NCBI GenBank assembly: GCA_020002185.1 | Contig: CM034532.1 | Coordinates: 51,444,702 to 51,508,701 of the forward strand | Source of the DNA: Paraescarpia echinospica | Lineage: Eukaryota > Annelida > Polychaeta > Sabellida > Siboglinidae | Direction: 5' to 3' | DNA length: 64,000 nucleotides | Shown here: positions 1 to 12,010 of the stretch, in pieces | Position numbering within the stretch: position 1 is the stretch's first letter | Layout of the letters: each line of letters opens with the position of its first letter | Position numbers and translations under genes: made by a program | Notes under the pieces: generated by a model | What the model saw: only the letters and a program-made list of their open reading frames with translations | Databases searched by the model: none | What the model was told of the DNA's origin: nothing

Positions 1-58
1 CAAGTAACAATCTATAAACACACAACATTAGAGTATGACAGTGGTGCAAGTAACAGTC
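1..58. repeat. 46-bp tandem repeat, left remnant
   Basis: About 1.2 units of the same monomer that forms the array at 5768-6155 (core ATTAGAGTATGACA, then GCAAGTAACAGTCT, then AAACACACAAC). It lies on the far side of the LINE, so the LINE appears to have landed inside this array. The stretch from 59 to about 430 holds nothing I can identify; it could be LINE 5' sequence or older unique DNA. Confidence 0.75.
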
Positions 59-429
59 TGGGCAGGAAGAAGCACTTTCTGAAGCTCCAATCGTTTTGGT
101 ACATACTTCCTTTCTTTTCCCATCAATCCATTTTTTCTGAAAAGGAATGGGCATGCAAGCTGGTAGATGATGTTAGTTATCATTCTGGTGCTGATGTAAA
201 CTGGAAATAGACATCCTACACGCAGATTTGCTAGCAGTTTGTTATACACTCCAATTATCACTCACAGCAGCATTATTCATTTATTCTAATTTTGAACATG
301 TTACAGATAAACAGCTACAATTCTAACCCAGTATCCCCGTGGTACCTCTGACCGACCTGTAAACTGGAATGAGACATGCATAGCACGTGAGTTGCGTGGG
401 CAGTGATTCTATGCAGATTGTCAGAGTGT

Positions 430-1425
430 GGGCAGTGGGTCATATAACTTGTTAGGAAGGAGTGATCTCACCTGGCATTGCATCGTATGTGTCAATGGTA
501 AACACAGTTCAGTAGTCTTCGATCTACATGGTCTTGACAGTCAACTACTCTTTATGGGATTGATGATTCTGTTTTTCCAGATAACTCTTCCAAGCCTCTG
601 CACACATCATCCCCAACGCGAATTACGCGACATAACCATAATACTCACCGTCCCCTCCGCTTCATGCATGTTAACTTCAGATCAGTGGTTGGGAAAACTG
701 CAGAATTGGATAACCTCATACAGAGCACTAAACCTGATATCACAATAGGAACTGAAACAAGGCTATAACCCGCAATCAAAACTTCAGACATATTTCCACA
801 GAACTACGATGTCTTCCGGAAAGACAGAAATAGATATGGAGGTGGAGTTGCTATTGCTGTCACTGGAGAACTAGTTTGTTCTGAAGAACCTTCACTAACA
901 AACATGGACTGTGAGATTATATGGACCAAAATAAAATAAAAGGCAGACGCAGCCTCCTGCTGTGTGCTTACTACAGACCCCATAATCCCATACTAGCGAT
1001 TAACCCTGTCTGATCAACTTTGCAAAGTCTGCGCACCTTGCATTTACATCCAAAAATGCTGTCATAGTAATAGGAGGTGTCTTTAACTTACCTGGCTGGG
1101 ACTGGGCCATTAAGACCCTCAAAAGATAAACCAGCTACCTCCGCCTACACAATGCCTTCATGGACACCATGCAAGACCTGAACATGGAACAGATGGTTCA
1201 AACCTTAACTCGTGAAATGAACTTTTCCTGACCATCTGCCCCAACCTCGTCACCAGAACAGAAGTAATACCGGGTTTGTCTAATCACAATGCTGTTTTCA
1301 TGGAATTGCATCACACACAGAAGGAGAAATTTCCAAGTCGGCCCATCCCTGAATACAGTAAAGCCAACTGGAACTCTATGAAGGCCTCAGCTCACCAACT
1401 TTCGATAAAGATCATCTCATCATAT
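430..1425 (+). mobile_element. L2/CR1-like LINE, 5' part: endonuclease domain (decayed)
   Basis: Translated remnants of an APE-type endonuclease from a Jockey/CR1/L2-group non-LTR retrotransposon. Around 679-765 the plus strand reads RSVVGKTAELDNLIQSTKPD then ITIGTETRL, the usual start of the nicking endonuclease. A block reading YGGGVAIAV follows near 836-860, then YYRPHN and a broken G-x-FNLPGWDW block near 1070-1110, and the end-of-domain linker EYSKANWNSM near 1350-1380. Several stops (for example after IWTKIK near 938) and frameshifts make it non-functional. The continuation resumes at about 4110, on the other side of an opposite-strand LINE. Clade is assigned from motif style only; Crack or Daphne-like is also possible. 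Confidence 0.8.
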
Positions 1426-3710
1426 GACGATGATAGTTGTTGTTCTCCTCGTCGTTCCCTGTCTTCAGGGGTGAGGCTGACTTGGATACGTCGACATTTT
1501 CTTTCTCTTCCTCCTCATTGCACTTGCACTACTTTCTCTACCACCCTTCTCCTTTCTCCTCGGTCTTTTGTTATTTTCCTCCATTCCTGCCCAGTTCAAC
1601 CGACTTCTCACCAACTTCTTCTTGAAACTTTCTATCACACCAACATCCTCCCTCAGCTCTTCCACTCTTCGCTTATCTATTCTTGTTACCCGGTAATTCT
1701 CCTAACCCTGTTGTTTTCGTACACTTGTACCCTCTCCTGTTGTTTCTCTATCATTGCTATCTCTAGGCCATACAGGTAGGCTGGTGTCACATATGTACAT
1801 AGTACCTTTCCCTTGAGTTTTCGCGATATGTGCCTGTCTCCCATAACACCTTCTATTTTCCTCCACGCTTTCGCCCCTGCTTGTATTCTCCTGCGAATTT
1901 CTGTCTCTGAGGAGCCATCTCCACAAACTGCTCCGCGCAGGTATACAAAACTGCCTGTTTGTTTTAGTTTCTTCCCCTCCAAGTGTATTTCCATTTCTTT
2001 GCTTTGTTGCCCAACCCACATCATCTCTGTCTTCTCCAAATTCACTTTCAGTCCGTGTTTGCTGAAGATATCCTTCCACTCTATCAGTTGTTCCTCTAAA
2101 TCCCTTCCCCGTCTGCTACCACCGCAAGATCGTCTGCAAACGTTTATGGAGAATATATTTCGTACTGGTCTTTCTACTTATCAGTTCCATCACTGTGATA
2201 AACAGTAGTGGGTTCAGGGCGCTCCCCTGTCTCAAGCCAACATTCACTTTAAATTCTTCCGAGATTCCAGGTCCACACTCCACTCTGCCCCTCGTTTCTT
2301 CATATGTCCCTTCCATCATCCTGACCTCTGCCTCTGGGACCCCCATTCATGTCAGTGTCGCCATTGCCATCTTTCTCGGTACCGTGTCATAAGCTTTCTC
2401 CAGGTCTATAAATCCCACAGCCATACTTTCCTGTCCCTCCAACTTCTTTTCGATCAGCTGTCTCAGTGCAAACATTCCATCGGCTGTACCTCTTCCTCTT
2501 CTGAAGCCCTGTTGTTCCTCTCCGATTTCTCCTTCCACTATTGTTCTTATCATTCCATCCAAGATTCTCTCCAACATCTTCGGCAGGTAACAATGCAGCA
2601 GCAACGTAATGCCTCTGTATTTCCCTGGGTCATGCACATCTCCCTTTCTTTTCCATATCGGAACTATTATCCCTGTTTTCCACTCCCCTGGGATCTTTCC
2701 CTCTCTCATGCATGTATTCAGCAATCTTTTTGTCCATCAGATTCCCACGCGTTCGGCCACCACCAGCATTTCCACTCGTACTTTATTAATACCAGTCGCC
2801 CGACCTTTCTTCATCTTCTTCATTGCTCTCTCTACCTCTTCATCCACAATCTCCTTCACCTTTACTTCTCCCTCTACTGCACTTGGCATATCTAGTTCTT
2901 TGATTTCTTGTTGGTTCAGCAGAGTCTTGATATACTCTTCCCATACCTGTAGCACATCTTTCTTGTCCGTAGCTAGCTTTCCATTCCTGTCCTTAATCAC
3001 TGTTCCAGAGTTTACATCTTTGCTGTCCTCATCCCTCTCTCGAGCCATCTTATATATCATCTTCTTTCCACTGTCCTCATCTAGCTTTCTATATAGCTCC
3101 TCTTCCATTTATCTCTTTGCTTTATCCACAGCTCTCCTAGCTGCCTTCTTTTTCTGTCCATACAGCTGCTGTTTGGCAATGCCCGGTTATCCTCCATTCC
3201 CCTTGATCCCTTCTATTATATTTCTTTCCAATGATCGTCCATTGCCATCTCTCCACTCTCACCACGTCTCTACCGATCTCCTCCGTTACTATGATGCCTA
3301 CACAATTGCTCCTTCCATCTCCTCCTACATGTAGCATCCTATACCCTCCTGCCAGTGCCCTCGCTCGGTCTTCCTTCCACTTGGTTTCTTGCACGCACAA
3401 CTCGTCCTTTCCATCATGTTGACCACTTCCAGTGCTTTCCCCCCATCATCCCCACATTGAGACTCCCTAGCCCTACTTCGCATCTTGGTCGCCGCCGGCG
3501 GAACGATCCACCCGGACTTCGCTGATTTCTCATCACTGCCGGGAAGCGTGGCGCGTCGGCAGCCCCGGACGCGGTAGATATATCGACTATATGTATCCTT
3601 GCCATTCCATTTGCTTGGGACTTGATAGCCACTGCAGCGCTGCCCTGGCTGACCCCCAGTGCGGTTTCTTTTTGGTAGTTTCCTTCTCCTAGGTGGAGTG
3701 TCTGTCAAGA
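1415..3710 (-). mobile_element. RTE-like LINE inserted antisense in the first LINE (decayed)
   Basis: Minus-strand reading gives, in order, an endonuclease block with CVQETKWKEDRA (about 3400-3340) and GGDGRSNCVGII, a linker (2737-3108), RT finger/palm with GIIVPIWKRKGDVHDPGKYR and GITLL (near 2630-2680), motif A FIDLEKAYDTVPR (near 2390), motif B GLRQGSALNPLLF (near 2220), and in another frame motif C TFADDLAVVADGEG (near 2110-2150). The C-terminal region ends in RRIQAGAKAWRKIEGVM and VYENNRVRRITG (1686-2045). The catalytic aspartates of motifs A and C are present, but at least three frame changes break the ORF. The 3' end near 1415-1440 carries a CATCGTCATATGATGAGATG tail, similar to the short ATG-rich tails of RTE elements. 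The 5' edge is unclear, between 3710 and about 4090. Confidence 0.8.
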
Positions 3711-4095
3711 TTTACGAGCTCCATCTGCCCAGGTTTTTGGTCGGAGTTTCCCTTCCCCTAGATCAAATGCCTAGTACGGCTAATGAGCTTGATTTGCCCG
3801 GTACTATTTACCCATAGATGGGGGTTGGAATAGTGAGTGTCGTGACATGTCCACCCTAGGTGGGCCCAGCACACCCACCTCTGGGGCTCCAACCTGCTCC
3901 GAGATCCCTAGCACGTTTGCCTGGGGCCGCAAGGTGCCCAGTATCCGCGGTGTACCACAAGGAGGTTATGCTAGAGTCTTGTCTATGAGCGATCTGGCGG
4001 CTGTAGCTGAAAGCGAGTGTATGAAGCGCAAACTACATACTACACACTACACTACAGCAATGGCGCATCACACAGTCCTGTGTTTACACACCACA
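3710..4095. other. Junction of unclear origin between nested LINEs
   Basis: This stretch links the 5' side of the antisense RTE-like element to the resumption of the first LINE. It holds a C-rich part (3840-3960) and an AC/ACT-rich part (4030-4090). It may be RTE 5' untranslated sequence or a third small insertion. No known domain is visible. Confidence 0.5.
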
Positions 4096-4099
4096 CTAC

Positions 4100-5768
4100 T
4101 ACTTACTGACAGTAACAAAGAGGAAATCTGGACAACCATCAGAGACCGACTGACAGAAGCAATTAACCAACACATTCCTCACAAAATGTCTAAACGAAAG
4201 GCCAGCCACCCATAGGTCGATTATGAGACCCAGGAACTCATTAAGAGAAGGGATAGACTACACAAAAGATTAAAAAACACGTACTGAAGACACAAGACAG
4301 GAATTCAAGTCTCTCAAGCGACTCATCCAAAAGAGACTTCGCAGACAGTACTGGAAACATGTGGAAGGCGTCTTCACTGAAGACCACACAGAGAAGCCAC
4401 AACTCAATAAAACGTTTTGGGCCTACATAAAGCCTATGTAGACTGAGGGGATGGATGTATCTGCACTGAAGGTTGCAGGAAGACTCATCACTGATGCAGA
4501 GGAGAGAGCTGAACTACTCAGCAAACAATTTTGTTCAGTCTTCAGCCCAAAAGACCATATCTCCGAGGAAGAGTTCGATCAGAGGTGTCCGCCCGCCCCA
4601 GACAGTCCAATCTACCCACCCTGTAACAACCCCGAAGTAACAGTAAAGGATGTGGAGAAACTCCTCAAGAACCTCAACCCCAACAAAGCACCTGGACCAG
4701 ATGGCCTCAGCCCAGTAGTGTTACAGAAGATAGCCGAAGAGATTGCAACAGCCTTCACTACACTTTACAGATCATCACTGCACACGGGAACTGTTCCTGC
4801 AGATTGGAGAAAAGCTTATGTGACACCAGTCTTCAAGCAACGAGAGCGTTACAAAGAGAAAAACTATAGACCCATTTCATTAACCAGTGTCCCATGTAAA
4901 CTAATGGAGCATATCCTAGTTAGCCACATCATGCTCCATGCAGAGAAACAAAACATCATAAGATCCGAACAGCATGGATTCCGTAAACGACACTCATGCG
5001 AAACCTTAGTTAGGCCTCAATGACGAAATACGAGAACGCATGGAGAGAGGAGTGCAGGAGGATGAGATGGTGATGGAATTTTGTATGGCCTTCGAAAAAG
5101 TGAACCACGGCTGCTTACCCACAAGCTACGACGATACGGGATCAATGGCAACACCAATCAATGGATCCAAAGCTTTCTCCAGGACAAGATGCAAGTCCTC
5201 CCTTATGTCGGTTGACTCAGGAGTCCCCCAGAGGTCAGTACTTGGCCCTGCACTATTTCTCTTCTACACTAACGACCTCCCTGAGGGTATAACATAAAAC
5301 ATCCGCATGTCTGCAGATGACACAATCTGTCATCGCCAAAGAAAGGCATAAACAGACCAAGAAAACCTACAGAAGAGGAGTCGTCACAATCAACTCGTTG
5401 TACCTGCCCACACTGTCAGGTCCTCGTAAAACAAAAACAAGGAAAACCCGACATCGGGTATGACCTTCCCTACCACCGTACACAGTACAGGAAGATGTTA
5501 TTATTCCCGCGCACAATAGCTAAGTGGAACAGCCTGCCCCAAGAAGTGGTATCGGCGACCACCCTGGATTCTTTTGAGTCCAGGTTCTAGCACCACCTCT
5601 GAATCTAATAAAACCTTCCATCCCCTCCACCTTCCCTCCCCCTCTCGACATCCCCTAACACCACCAAATCGCACCACTACATTTATTCTCTCTTTCCTGG
5701 TGCTACAGATCCCCCCATGACAAAATCTTCAACCATGAAGGTGGTCATAACATAGAAGAAGAAGAACA
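4100..5768 (+). mobile_element. L2/CR1-like LINE, 3' part: reverse transcriptase and tail (decayed)
   Basis: Continuation of the LINE that starts near 430. The linker reads DSNKEEIWTTIRDRL (near 4110) and the open stretch 4451-5023 encodes RT fingers with NPNKAPGPDGLSPVVLQKI, FKQRERYKEKNYRPISLTSV and SEQHGFRKRHSCETL. Motif A is degraded (MAFEKVNHG near 5085, where a D-x-x-K-A-F-D pattern is expected). Motif B reads GVPQRSVLGPALF (near 5220). Motif C survives as SADDT near 5310. The C-terminal TIAKWNSLPQEVV lies near 5515-5550. The element ends at 5768 with a GAAGAAGAAGAA tail placed directly against the 46-bp tandem repeat, so the 3' boundary is sharp. Stops and frameshifts make it dead. Confidence 0.88.
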
Positions 5769-6155
5769 TTAGAGTATGACACTGGCGAAAGTAACAGTCT
5801 ACAAACACACAACATTAGAACGTATGTCACTTGGGCAAGTAACAGTCTACATACACACACCATTAGAGTATGACACTGGCATAAGTAGCAGTCTATAAAC
5901 ACACGACACACAACATTAGAGTATGAAACTGGCGCAAGTAGCAGTATACAAACACACAATATTAGAGTTTGACATTGGCGCGTGTAGCAGTCTACAACAA
6001 CATCAAAGTATGGCAGTGGCGCAAATAGCAGTCTAGAAACACACAACATCAGAATTTGACACTGGCGCAAGTAGCGGTCTACAAACACACAACATTAAAG
6101 TATGGAACTGGCGTAAGTAGCAGCCTACAAACATACAACTAGAGAGTATGACATC
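5768..6155. repeat. 46-bp minisatellite, about 8 copies
   Basis: Tandem units of about 46 bp (core ATTAGAGTATGACACTGG / GCAAGTAGCAGTCTACAAAC / ACACAA), diverged 10-25% by eye. The same monomer is at 1-58, so the array was split by the LINE. The stretch 6156-6520 after it shows no recognised feature. Confidence 0.9.
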
Positions 6156-6520
6156 TGCCGATGGACGTGTCATACCTACTCACGATACCTGCATGACAGC
6201 AGGGGAAGTATGCATGACAGGTTATTTTAATCCTTGGATGTGTTTAGAAGAAATACATTAAAATAACTATACAGAATAATGCTATGTGACAAAAACTCAA
6301 CAATTTGATATCCCATTTGCTACACCGATAACGACTCAACGAATGCCGGGTGGTTCCAGAAGGGGTGTATTCGGTTAGTTTGGGTTTGCTATTGTCAAAA
6401 GGGCAGTTGATATCCGCTGTTGTGGAGGACGGTAGATGACCATTATCCTTATCCTGTAGAATGTGTTGTCCGTTGAAGACAGACAACGTAACGGAAGAGT
6501 CATGTACATAATTATTATCA

Positions 6521-6605
6521 ACATATATATATATATATATATATAACATGTATAAAGAGTCATATATATATATATATATATATATATCTGACTCTTTATA
6601 CATGT
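6521..6605. repeat. (AT)n microsatellites with a perfect 17-bp inverted repeat
   Basis: Two AT runs. The second is bounded by ACATGTATAAAGAGTCA (6546-6562) and its exact reverse complement (6589-6605), giving a hairpin-capable unit of 60 bp. It may be a tiny foldback element or an AT-expanded palindrome. Confidence 0.85.
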
Positions 6606-8363
6606 TCATGACATCTATAAATACGTACATGACTGTTACACCATAACTCATTCATGTAGATAGACCACACAAGTGTAGATCAGGCTCAATAATGTGAACG
6701 AATATGCTTCGCGTTGTAATCGCAGCATGGTTGAATGCTTCCCACAGACGTGAATTTTGTTTCGGAAAGATCGGGCTTGAATTGTACTGCGTTTTGTTGC
6801 ATGGTCGTTAGACATAACAAAAATGTAGTTTTTGGCTATATGTAAATTAAGGTCATGCTCTTTAGAAAACTGTTACGTATCCTCTTCATACCTTTGAATT
6901 GCTGCCTAAGGTCACACATAACGTCACTGAAGAGAAGATAAAAACGACCCGTGGCATTTAATAAAGGTTTGAGTTAACGTATTATTCAAGCCATAACAGA
7001 GGTGATGCGCTTTATCGAAGACATGCACGCGATTGGGGGTAATTCGCGACGAAGCACAACATGACATTAGACAAAGTGTCATTTTATGAGGCACTAAAAG
7101 CAAGCGACTTGGTGGAAACACGTCACGGTGTCGGGGAGAACAACAGAACAACGCCCTTCGACACTGTTGTTTTGTTTTGCAAGGTAGCACAAAACGTGTA
7201 GACGTAAATGTTTGCGGCCAAAATACATGTCAGCTACACTAAAACATGTTACGTGTAGACATATGTCCAACAGAGTTTGCGTGTCCATTCATCCATGTCA
7301 ATCAACACGTTTTGCGTATGATGTCCTACGTGGAAAGTACGAGGTTGGCTGGGTGTCTCCATCCAGCAGCCACCCTTCTTATACGGCCAAAGTGCATTTG
7401 CAAAAGGGGTGGGCGCTCAAGAGAGGACTACTGTATATAGAAACTATTTTGTGGCGTCACCTGTCATAAATATCCGTATTTGCATGTGAGAGCACCATGG
7501 CCTGGACTCACAAAGTTCCTAGAAAGAGCTAATGTGGATGTTTGACGATCTTGACTTAACTAGGAACGATTGTAGACAACACAGAGATCGTTGCGATCCA
7601 CTACATGTACAAAGTACGAATATTTCAAGAATTGAAAACCTTTACAGATATGAAGTTTAGGACGGGACGAACGTTTTGCGAAACTGGCATCAAACCGCGA
7701 TGCTGGAAACGGTTTCACCAAGCGGGAGCCAAACCTTCGTATTAAAATGTTCTCTCTAACTGAAATTCGTTCACGAAGCTGTCATAGTTAATACACCATC
7801 TTCACGTTATATAAATGTTCCCAACACTAATAGTGTTTCTAGAATGTTTAGAGTTACATAGTCTTCGTCAAACGTCCACCAATGTCATTGTTTCGTATTA
7901 TTGCTTCGTATGGTCCGAACGCTACGTGAACCCGCACTAGGGCGAAATCCAGGCGTTACCTCGTACGTCATCTGTCAGCTTGTTGTTTTGGATAATTTTT
8001 GGCGAGGTGGGGCGATATTGTGGCCCCCATAATTTATCTCTTTAACGTCCAACACACCACCCTACAACTTAACAATATCTCAACCTATCAACGGTCAACT
8101 ACGGGTGTAATACAACTAAAAGTCCGTATTTTACAAGATTCGTTCTACTGGTAAACGATTAACCGAAGGCACGCGTTATTTCAACAAAACACCTTTATCA
8201 TGTCGAATACCACTTACCGTCGTAGACTTTGTCAAAGTCCCCTGACCGTTTGCTCCACCACGCTGATCCAAACAGAAAACACACGAGTCATTTCTACCGA
8301 GTCATTCGGAATTATTGTGTACACTGAAGACACTACCTCATTCACTCATCGCGGCTGTACAAA
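6606..8363. other. No identifiable gene
   Basis: Read on both strands. Only short open frames without motif, composition bias or splice-site pairing were seen, and no tandem structure. Treated as unique intergenic or intronic DNA. Confidence 0.5.
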
Positions 8364-8378
8364 TGTGTGTGTGTGTGT

Positions 8379-8417
<39 letters not shown>

Positions 8418-8482
8418 TGTGTGTGTGCGTTTGCGTTTGTGTGTGTGTGCGTGTGCGCGTGTGTGCGTGTGCGCGTGTGTCT
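8364..8482. repeat. (GT)n / (GC) compound microsatellite
   Basis: About 120 bp of GT dinucleotides with T and GCGT interruptions toward the right end. Alternating purine-pyrimidine sequence, so able in principle to adopt Z-DNA. The long open frames across it are low-complexity artefacts. Confidence 0.95.
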
Positions 8483-8554
8483 ACCTCGACAGAGACGTGG
8501 TTCAGTATATAATAATGATCACAATGCCTAACATGTGCGATTTCAGTTTAAACC

Positions 8555-8700
8555 AGGTACTCATTCATGCAGCTGAGTGAACTGGAGCAGCATACAGTAA
8601 GCACAATTTCCAAGGTTCGACCCGGCAGCATGAAGATTCGAACCCGGGATCTCTCGAGTGACAGTCCGATGCTCCAAAGACTACGCTGCCGCGCACCACT
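8555..8700 (+). repeat. Dispersed 3'-end module, copy A
   Basis: Contains CCAGGTACTCATTCATGCAG then CTGAGTGAACTGG, then GATTCGAACCCGGGATCTCT and GTCCGATGCTCC. The same block recurs at 10960-11070 and 40660-40800. GATTCGAACCCGGGA looks like a T-arm/B-box of tRNA read on the opposite strand, so a tRNA-related SINE or LINE 3' tail is the likely origin. Confidence 0.75.
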
Positions 8701-10079
8701 ACGTTAATGGAGTGGCTGTATGTTGCTGTTTGATTAGACAGCCTATGTGGTATCCCGGAGGGATTATGGCTGTGATTATGTCACTTCGGATATACTGCAG
8801 CGGGATATTAGGCATTCATGCAGGGATTGAGAATCTATGGAGATTTAGCGGTGGAAGGATGTGATGATCAACGCGATAAATTGAATCAGTGATGACGTGT
8901 ATGCGTGAGTTATGACGTAACTCAGCCAATGTATGGAACGTTGCGAGGAAAGCGGGGGCGGTAATTTCCTGCAACCAAAACTGTTGACAACCGATGCTCA
9001 ATTATTACCCGATTTAGGCACGTTTGCATACACCTGAGCTCAACATTGAATAGCGACTCTTTGGACAAAAACATAATGTTAATGAATGAACTCGTTCTTT
9101 GACAACGTCTTAAATTGTAACTGACAAAAGGGCAATTGCGACTATACAGGGTGTGGGTGGTTGGGGACAGTTTTTGCAACGAATGCAATACCTGAATACA
9201 CCCACAGAGAAACGTTGAATAGCTCAACATGACCGGGAGTATGCTAGTGGGTGTCACAGCAGCAAACAGAACACAATTTATTATGATATGGTTCAAAGCT
9301 TATAACTACATCATAATGTAGCCTACATACAGCAAACAACATTGGCAACACCGACAGGGCGGATAACTCAATGAACACATTTTCCTCAAGCATCGCAGTC
9401 GCGTTATGAACCTGTACGTTGCGGAAGCTAGAAAGTGTTTATATGACACTGCAAGTGTTTAAAGACAGCTCTGAAGTGCACTGTTCTGTCTACATGTTCT
9501 TGAGACTATTGTGCCAGGAATTGGACATTATCATGCTTATGGAACTGTTAATTTCTTAACGTATCGCACATAAGTTGATACGTAATGTTGACTGCAGATT
9601 CAACTACTCCCTCTATCGATCTTTTCCGTCCCCACTCGTCGCCCCTTCTTGATATCTTTCCGAAAATCTCAGCCTTTCTCTCATTCACACTCCCCCGGTA
9701 GGGACGTCATCTCAGACAGAGAACACTCGAAATATTGGCTCATACCATTCCTCCTCTGGACGACGAGTTTGTCGCTGTAGTAACTTGTTTCTTCTGCTGC
9801 GCTACAAACTGAAATGGAAACACCAATGTTATTTGGTTTACAACGGTTTTGTGTACTTACATATCAATAATTATCTATAGTAGAATTACTCTAATAAATG
9901 AACGTCACCAATTGACAAGATAACAAAGTGGTTACGTAGCTGTCAAAGTTTCTTTTTATGTATATCGCAGTAATTCTGTCTGTTTCCTTTTGTTAAATTT
10001 CAACCGCTTTCAGAGGCTTTCATAAGACAGGCTACTATTAAATGGCTATACTGTAGTAATGCTGCACAGTGCAGTCACT
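8701..10079. other. No identifiable gene
   Basis: No domain, tandem array or element end recognised. Short open frames at 8922-9296 (minus) and elsewhere have no support. Confidence 0.5.
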
Positions 10080-10163
10080 GTTGTACCCTCCCAGACTGTT
10101 GTACCCCCCAGACTGTTTTACCCCCAGACAGTTGTACCCCCCAGACTGTTGTACCCCCTCGCG
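10080..10163. repeat. Short minisatellite, about 17-bp unit
   Basis: About five units of the type CCCCCCAGACTGTTGTA with single-base changes and C-run length changes. Confidence 0.85.
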
Positions 10164-10601
10164 ACTACGACCTGGGTAACTCTCCAAGAAGTATTCATAG
10201 ACGTGTGAGAGCCGGTACCGGCCCTCGTCTATATTCATGTTACCTTTGGCTTACATTAACCACATCTTTTATATATCTTGTTCTGCAGTCCGGCTACATG
10301 TCTACAAATTTAGCCTCCTTTTAGACTAAGATGTGATTCTTCTATATAAAGTGCTCTATGATGGCTGATTTATATATTGCACTTTGTGGTGTGTGTTTGC
10401 TGCCTCTGCAGTATTGTCTACTTGTCGATGCTTTTTGCATCTTCCTTTTGATCTTTGATACGGGTTTCCAACGCGAGTTAAGAATAAGCAATACTGTTAT
10501 ACATATGCTATTTATATGTTGTACAAAAAGGAACATTAATCTACAATAGATAACAAGCCGGTATTGCGTAGTGAAAGAAACTGCTGTGAAATAACTGTGT
10601 C

Positions 10602-10810
10602 AGCGGACCATTGCTAGCGTGGAACCATTCCCGCTACCCGCGTAGAATCATTCCCGCTACCCGCATGGATCCATCCATTCCAGCTGCTCGCGTAGACCCA
10701 TTCACGATTCCCGCATGGGCCCATTCCCGCTATCCGTATGGATCCACTTCCACTACCCACGTGGATCCATTCCCGCCAGCCACATGGACTCACTCCCGTT
10801 ACCCACGTTG
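10602..10810. repeat. Minisatellite, about 24-bp unit
   Basis: Eight or so diverged units of the type CATTCCCGCTACCCGCGTGG / ATC. The open frames on both strands across it are by-products of the repeat. Confidence 0.85.
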
Positions 10811-10849
10811 TAAAAAGGTAATGATATGTTCGTATTTTGCGCGGTATCC

Positions 10850-11070
10850 AGTCCCTACGACTGCTCACGGCGTTTTTCACTTCACCTCCTGGCAGACCTG
10901 TTCACTCGAACACCATCTCGACTTCTCCGGGAAGCAGGAACACGAATATCCACCACTGTCTATAGCCAGGTACTCATTTATATAGCTGAGCCAGAAGATT
11001 CGAACCTGTATTTTCTCGATTGGGAGTCCGATGCTTTAACCGCTACGCTAACGCCCCCACCAACGATTCA
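10850..11070 (+). repeat. Dispersed 3'-end module, copy B
   Basis: Reads CTCCTGGCAGACCTGTTCAC, TCGAACACCATCTCGACTTC, TCCGGGAAGC, then AGGTACTCATTTATATAGCT and GATTCGAACC with GTCCGATGCTTTAACCGCTA. The first half matches copy D (56740-56850, minus); the second half matches copies A and C. Confidence 0.75.
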
Positions 11071-11247
11071 CGCCTCCTACAGACCCGTGTAACGTGTGAC
11101 TCCTGCGTCCAGTGCAGGCATATTTTCATGAACTGTATGGATCTACCCCCGCTGTTAGACCGAAGTAATATATTTTACAGCATCACTTTGTGAGAACTGT
11201 TTTATTAGGCCGGTTATTTGCGTGTCGCGTGGGCTGTTGCGTCCTAC

Positions 11248-11316
11248 CTTGCACTGTGACCAAGACAAGGACGACACAAATCAGACCGGCAAGAGTCGCC
11301 ATCCTCACTTGTAGAT
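11248..11316 (-). CDS. Possible signal-peptide exon of a secreted protein
   Basis: On the minus strand an ATG at 11302 opens MATLAGLICVVLVLVTVQ, a short N-terminus with an unbroken hydrophobic core typical of a cleaved signal peptide. Codon 18 is followed by G and then GTAGG (CAAG|GTAGG, a good splice donor, intron from 11247), which would be a phase-1 intron just after the signal peptide, a common layout in animal secreted proteins. Upstream, a T-rich tract ending TTTTTTCTAG could be an acceptor placing the exon start at 11316. No downstream exon could be identified on the minus strand, so the mature product is unknown. It is weak as a gene call because 18 codons could arise by chance. Confidence 0.35.
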
Positions 11317-11399
11317 CTAGAAAAAACTGAAAATAATTTATTTTACAACAGCACATTATTGTACAGAAAATAAAGAATAATTGTACACTTCGAGGAAAC

Positions 11400-11695
11400 A
11401 GGATCTTTGCATTTTGATGACAATAAGAATCACACACTTCAAAGAGAGATTGAATCATCTACTTCAAGGAGATATTGAATCAAACATTTCAATGACATAT
11501 TGAATCGTACACTTCAGTGACATGTTGAATCGTACATGTCAATGACTGCTGGGTTTGTACACTTCATGGATAGCTTTGACTGTACACGTCAAGGACGGAT
11601 CGTACACTTCAGGGACATCTTGGATCGTACAATCAATGGACAGCTAGGACCGTTCACTTTGTGGACATATGGGATAGTACTGTATTCAATTACAT
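11400..11695. repeat. 25-bp tandem repeat, about 11 diverged copies
   Basis: Units of the type TTGAATCGTACACTTCAGTG / ACATG. TTGAAT occurs at 11475, 11500 and 11525, giving the 25-bp period. Units become more diverged toward both ends. Confidence 0.85.
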
Positions 11696-12010
11696 ATGAA
11701 GTGTGGGAATCCGCTCGTAGGGCTTATGCATGATTTTCGTCTAATTCGCATTCCAATCGACTAATTTATATTCTAGATGTCTGAGTTCGCATATTTGGTG
11801 GACATGCATTTTATTACTTATGTTGAATTGATCATGTTAGGGATCATCTCAGAATGTCGACGTCCGATATCAGACGAAATTACTTTCGTATGGGGAGTGG
11901 AAATCAAAGGCAGTTTCGTCTGGCGTCGGACATCGATATGTTACACTTCTGACCGATAGTGTTAATATACTGATATCGTAATATATCAATGTTAACCAAC
12001 TTTCGCTTGA

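Noticed and set aside
1276..1779. 167-codon plus frame as a host gene
   Set aside because: Its start is LINE endonuclease-linker and the rest is the antisense strand of the RTE-like element.
2609..3334. 241-codon plus-strand frame rich in Ser and Phe
   Set aside because: It is the complement of the RTE-like RT coding region, whose minus-strand motifs are clear.
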